This document shows, one piece after another, positions 22,682 through 23,333 of a DNA stretch of 23,333 bases; the first letter of the stretch is position 1, and each line of letters opens with the position of its first letter. This DNA comes from CAYSPU01 sp964432995 (GTDB taxonomy: Bacteria > Verrucomicrobiota > Verrucomicrobiia > Limisphaerales > JAHDYP01). Location: contig CAYSPU010000070.1 in NCBI GenBank assembly GCA_964432995.1, positions 1-23,333 of the forward strand, in the 5' to 3' direction. Position numbers and translations under genes: made by a program. Under the pieces are notes generated by a model that saw only the letters and a program-made list of their open reading frames with translations, was not told the origin of the DNA and ran no database searches.

Positions 22682-22857
22682 CGACGCGCTCTCGCCTCAG
22701 GACGAGCATCCTTCCGGAGTCCAGCCCTTCCGGCCCCCGCATTCCTTTCCGATCACGACCTCCACGCGGGTCGGGGGGGCAGGTCAGCAGAGCCTTGCCT
22801 GGTGCCAAGGGGAACCATGAACCCCCCACCCATTCTGGGATACCACTTCGCATGAGA
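22682..22857. other. Intergenic stretch before the right-hand repeat array
   Basis: I see no gene, and no hairpin with a T run that would be a clear terminator for the TPR gene. Open frames through here on the minus strand come from translation of the adjacent repeats. Confidence 0.4.
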
Positions 22858-22885
22858 GGTAGGGCGACCTCTCCGAGGGCGCCGC
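22858..22885 (+). repeat. 28-bp dispersed core shared with the left-hand array
   Basis: This stretch is identical over 28 bp to 19850-19877 and 19954-19981, in the same orientation. It begins GGTAGGGCGACC and ends GGGCGCCGC, with an internal CCTC-TCC-GAGG mini-hairpin. It lies just before the 127-bp array. Confidence 0.92.
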
Positions 22886-22900
22886 GGGAGTGTTGCGGCT

Positions 22901-23333
22901 GCGGGTCGAGAAGACCCGCGGTCCGAAAGGGCTGGTTGGCATCCGGTTGCGGTGGGGCAATCGCCGCCCGCGAGGTTCCGGACCGCGGCTCGTCTTGAGC
23001 CGCAGCCGAGGGTGTATGCACTTTGCTGCGGGTCGAGAAGACCCGCGGTCCGAAAGGGCTGGTTGGCATCCGGTTGCGGTGGGGCAATCGCCGCCCGCGA
23101 GGTTCCGGACCGCGGCTCGTCTTGAGCCGCAGCCGAGGGTGTATGCACTTTGCTGCGGGTCGAGAAGACCCGCGGTCCGAAAGGGCTGGTTGGCATCCGG
23201 TTGCGGTGGGGCAATCGCCGCCCGCGAGGTTCCGGACCGCGGCTCGTCTTGAGCCGCAGCCGAGGGTGTATGCACTTTGCTGCGGGTCGAGAAGACCCGC
23301 GGTCCGAAAGGGCTGGTTGGCATCCGGTTGCGG
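22901..23333. repeat. Perfect 127-bp tandem repeat array, running off the right edge
   Basis: Copies start at 22901, 23028 and 23155, each exactly 127 bp apart, and a fourth begins at 23282 and is cut by the window end. The full copies appear identical. Each unit carries two similar hairpins, GCGGGTC-GAGAA-GACCCGC (22901-22919) and GCGGCTC-GTCTT-GAGCCGC (22985-23003), joined by a longer-range pairing of GCGGTCCG (22918-22925) with CGGACCGC (22979-22986). The period is not a multiple of three and frames rotate through all three phases, so it is not a protein repeat. Confidence 0.95.

Noticed and set aside
22584..23323. Three overlapping minus-strand open frames that share the same first residues (MPHRNRMPTS)
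   Set aside because: They are translations of the 127-bp repeat in successive frames; the identical N-termini arise because the period shifts the frame each copy. No ribosome-binding site or domain supports them.
19839..23333. Tandem arrays as CRISPR loci
   Set aside because: The whole 104-bp and 127-bp units repeat with no unique spacers, the lengths are far above CRISPR repeats, and no cas gene is present.

Overview
The window looks like a GC-rich chromosomal stretch from a member of the Verrucomicrobiota, probably a soil or freshwater lineage near Limisphaerales/Pedosphaerales. This is inferred from architecture, not from a search. The supporting features are an Ig-like + FG-GAP + ASPIC/UnbV secreted protein, an ECF sigma factor beside a zinc-ribbon Ser/Thr kinase with WD40 propellers, a GH97 glycosidase, and many genes without a Shine-Dalgarno sequence. 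A run of exactly 100 Ns (19997-20096) marks it as a scaffolded draft assembly. No rRNA, tRNA, CRISPR array, phage or transposase gene is visible.

Layout. 1-6949 (all minus strand): an ECF sigma factor, then a large receptor-like Ser/Thr kinase with 14 WD-type blades, a small secreted protein of unknown function, and a secreted seven-repeat FG-GAP/ASPIC protein that runs off the left edge. 7211-11635 (all minus): a secreted GH97 glycosidase, a small conserved protein, a secreted galactose-mutarotase-like protein and a GNAT acetyltransferase. 11921-13365 (plus): translation initiation factor IF-1 and a class I SAM-dependent methyltransferase. 13656-17553 (plus): a two-helix membrane protein whose gene overlaps a 1219-residue transporter-fused histidine kinase (sodium:solute symporter domain, linker, two PAS domains, HisKA, HATPase). 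17589-19730 (minus, convergent): a DsbD/ScsB-type thiol:disulfide interchange protein. 20244-22681 (plus): a two-HKD phospholipase D/cardiolipin-synthase-like enzyme and a secreted TPR protein. The last pair lies between two hairpin-rich tandem repeat arrays (104-bp unit on the left, 127-bp unit on the right) that share a 28-bp core.

How the parts may work together. The sigma factor and kinase form a plausible envelope-signalling pair. The GH97 enzyme and the mutarotase-like protein suggest processing of alpha-galactoside or alpha-glucoside sugars outside the cytoplasm. The symporter-kinase with its small overlapping partner resembles CbrA-type nutrient sensors, but no response regulator is encoded nearby. 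The observations most worth following are: (1) five genes whose start codon sits 6-7 nt after a -10-like hexamer with a TTG-type -35 16-17 nt further upstream, which points to leaderless transcripts; (2) the two tandem arrays with related cores that bracket the PLD/TPR genes; (3) the terminator-like hairpin between sigma factor and kinase. I saw no convincing complete new defence or mobile system.
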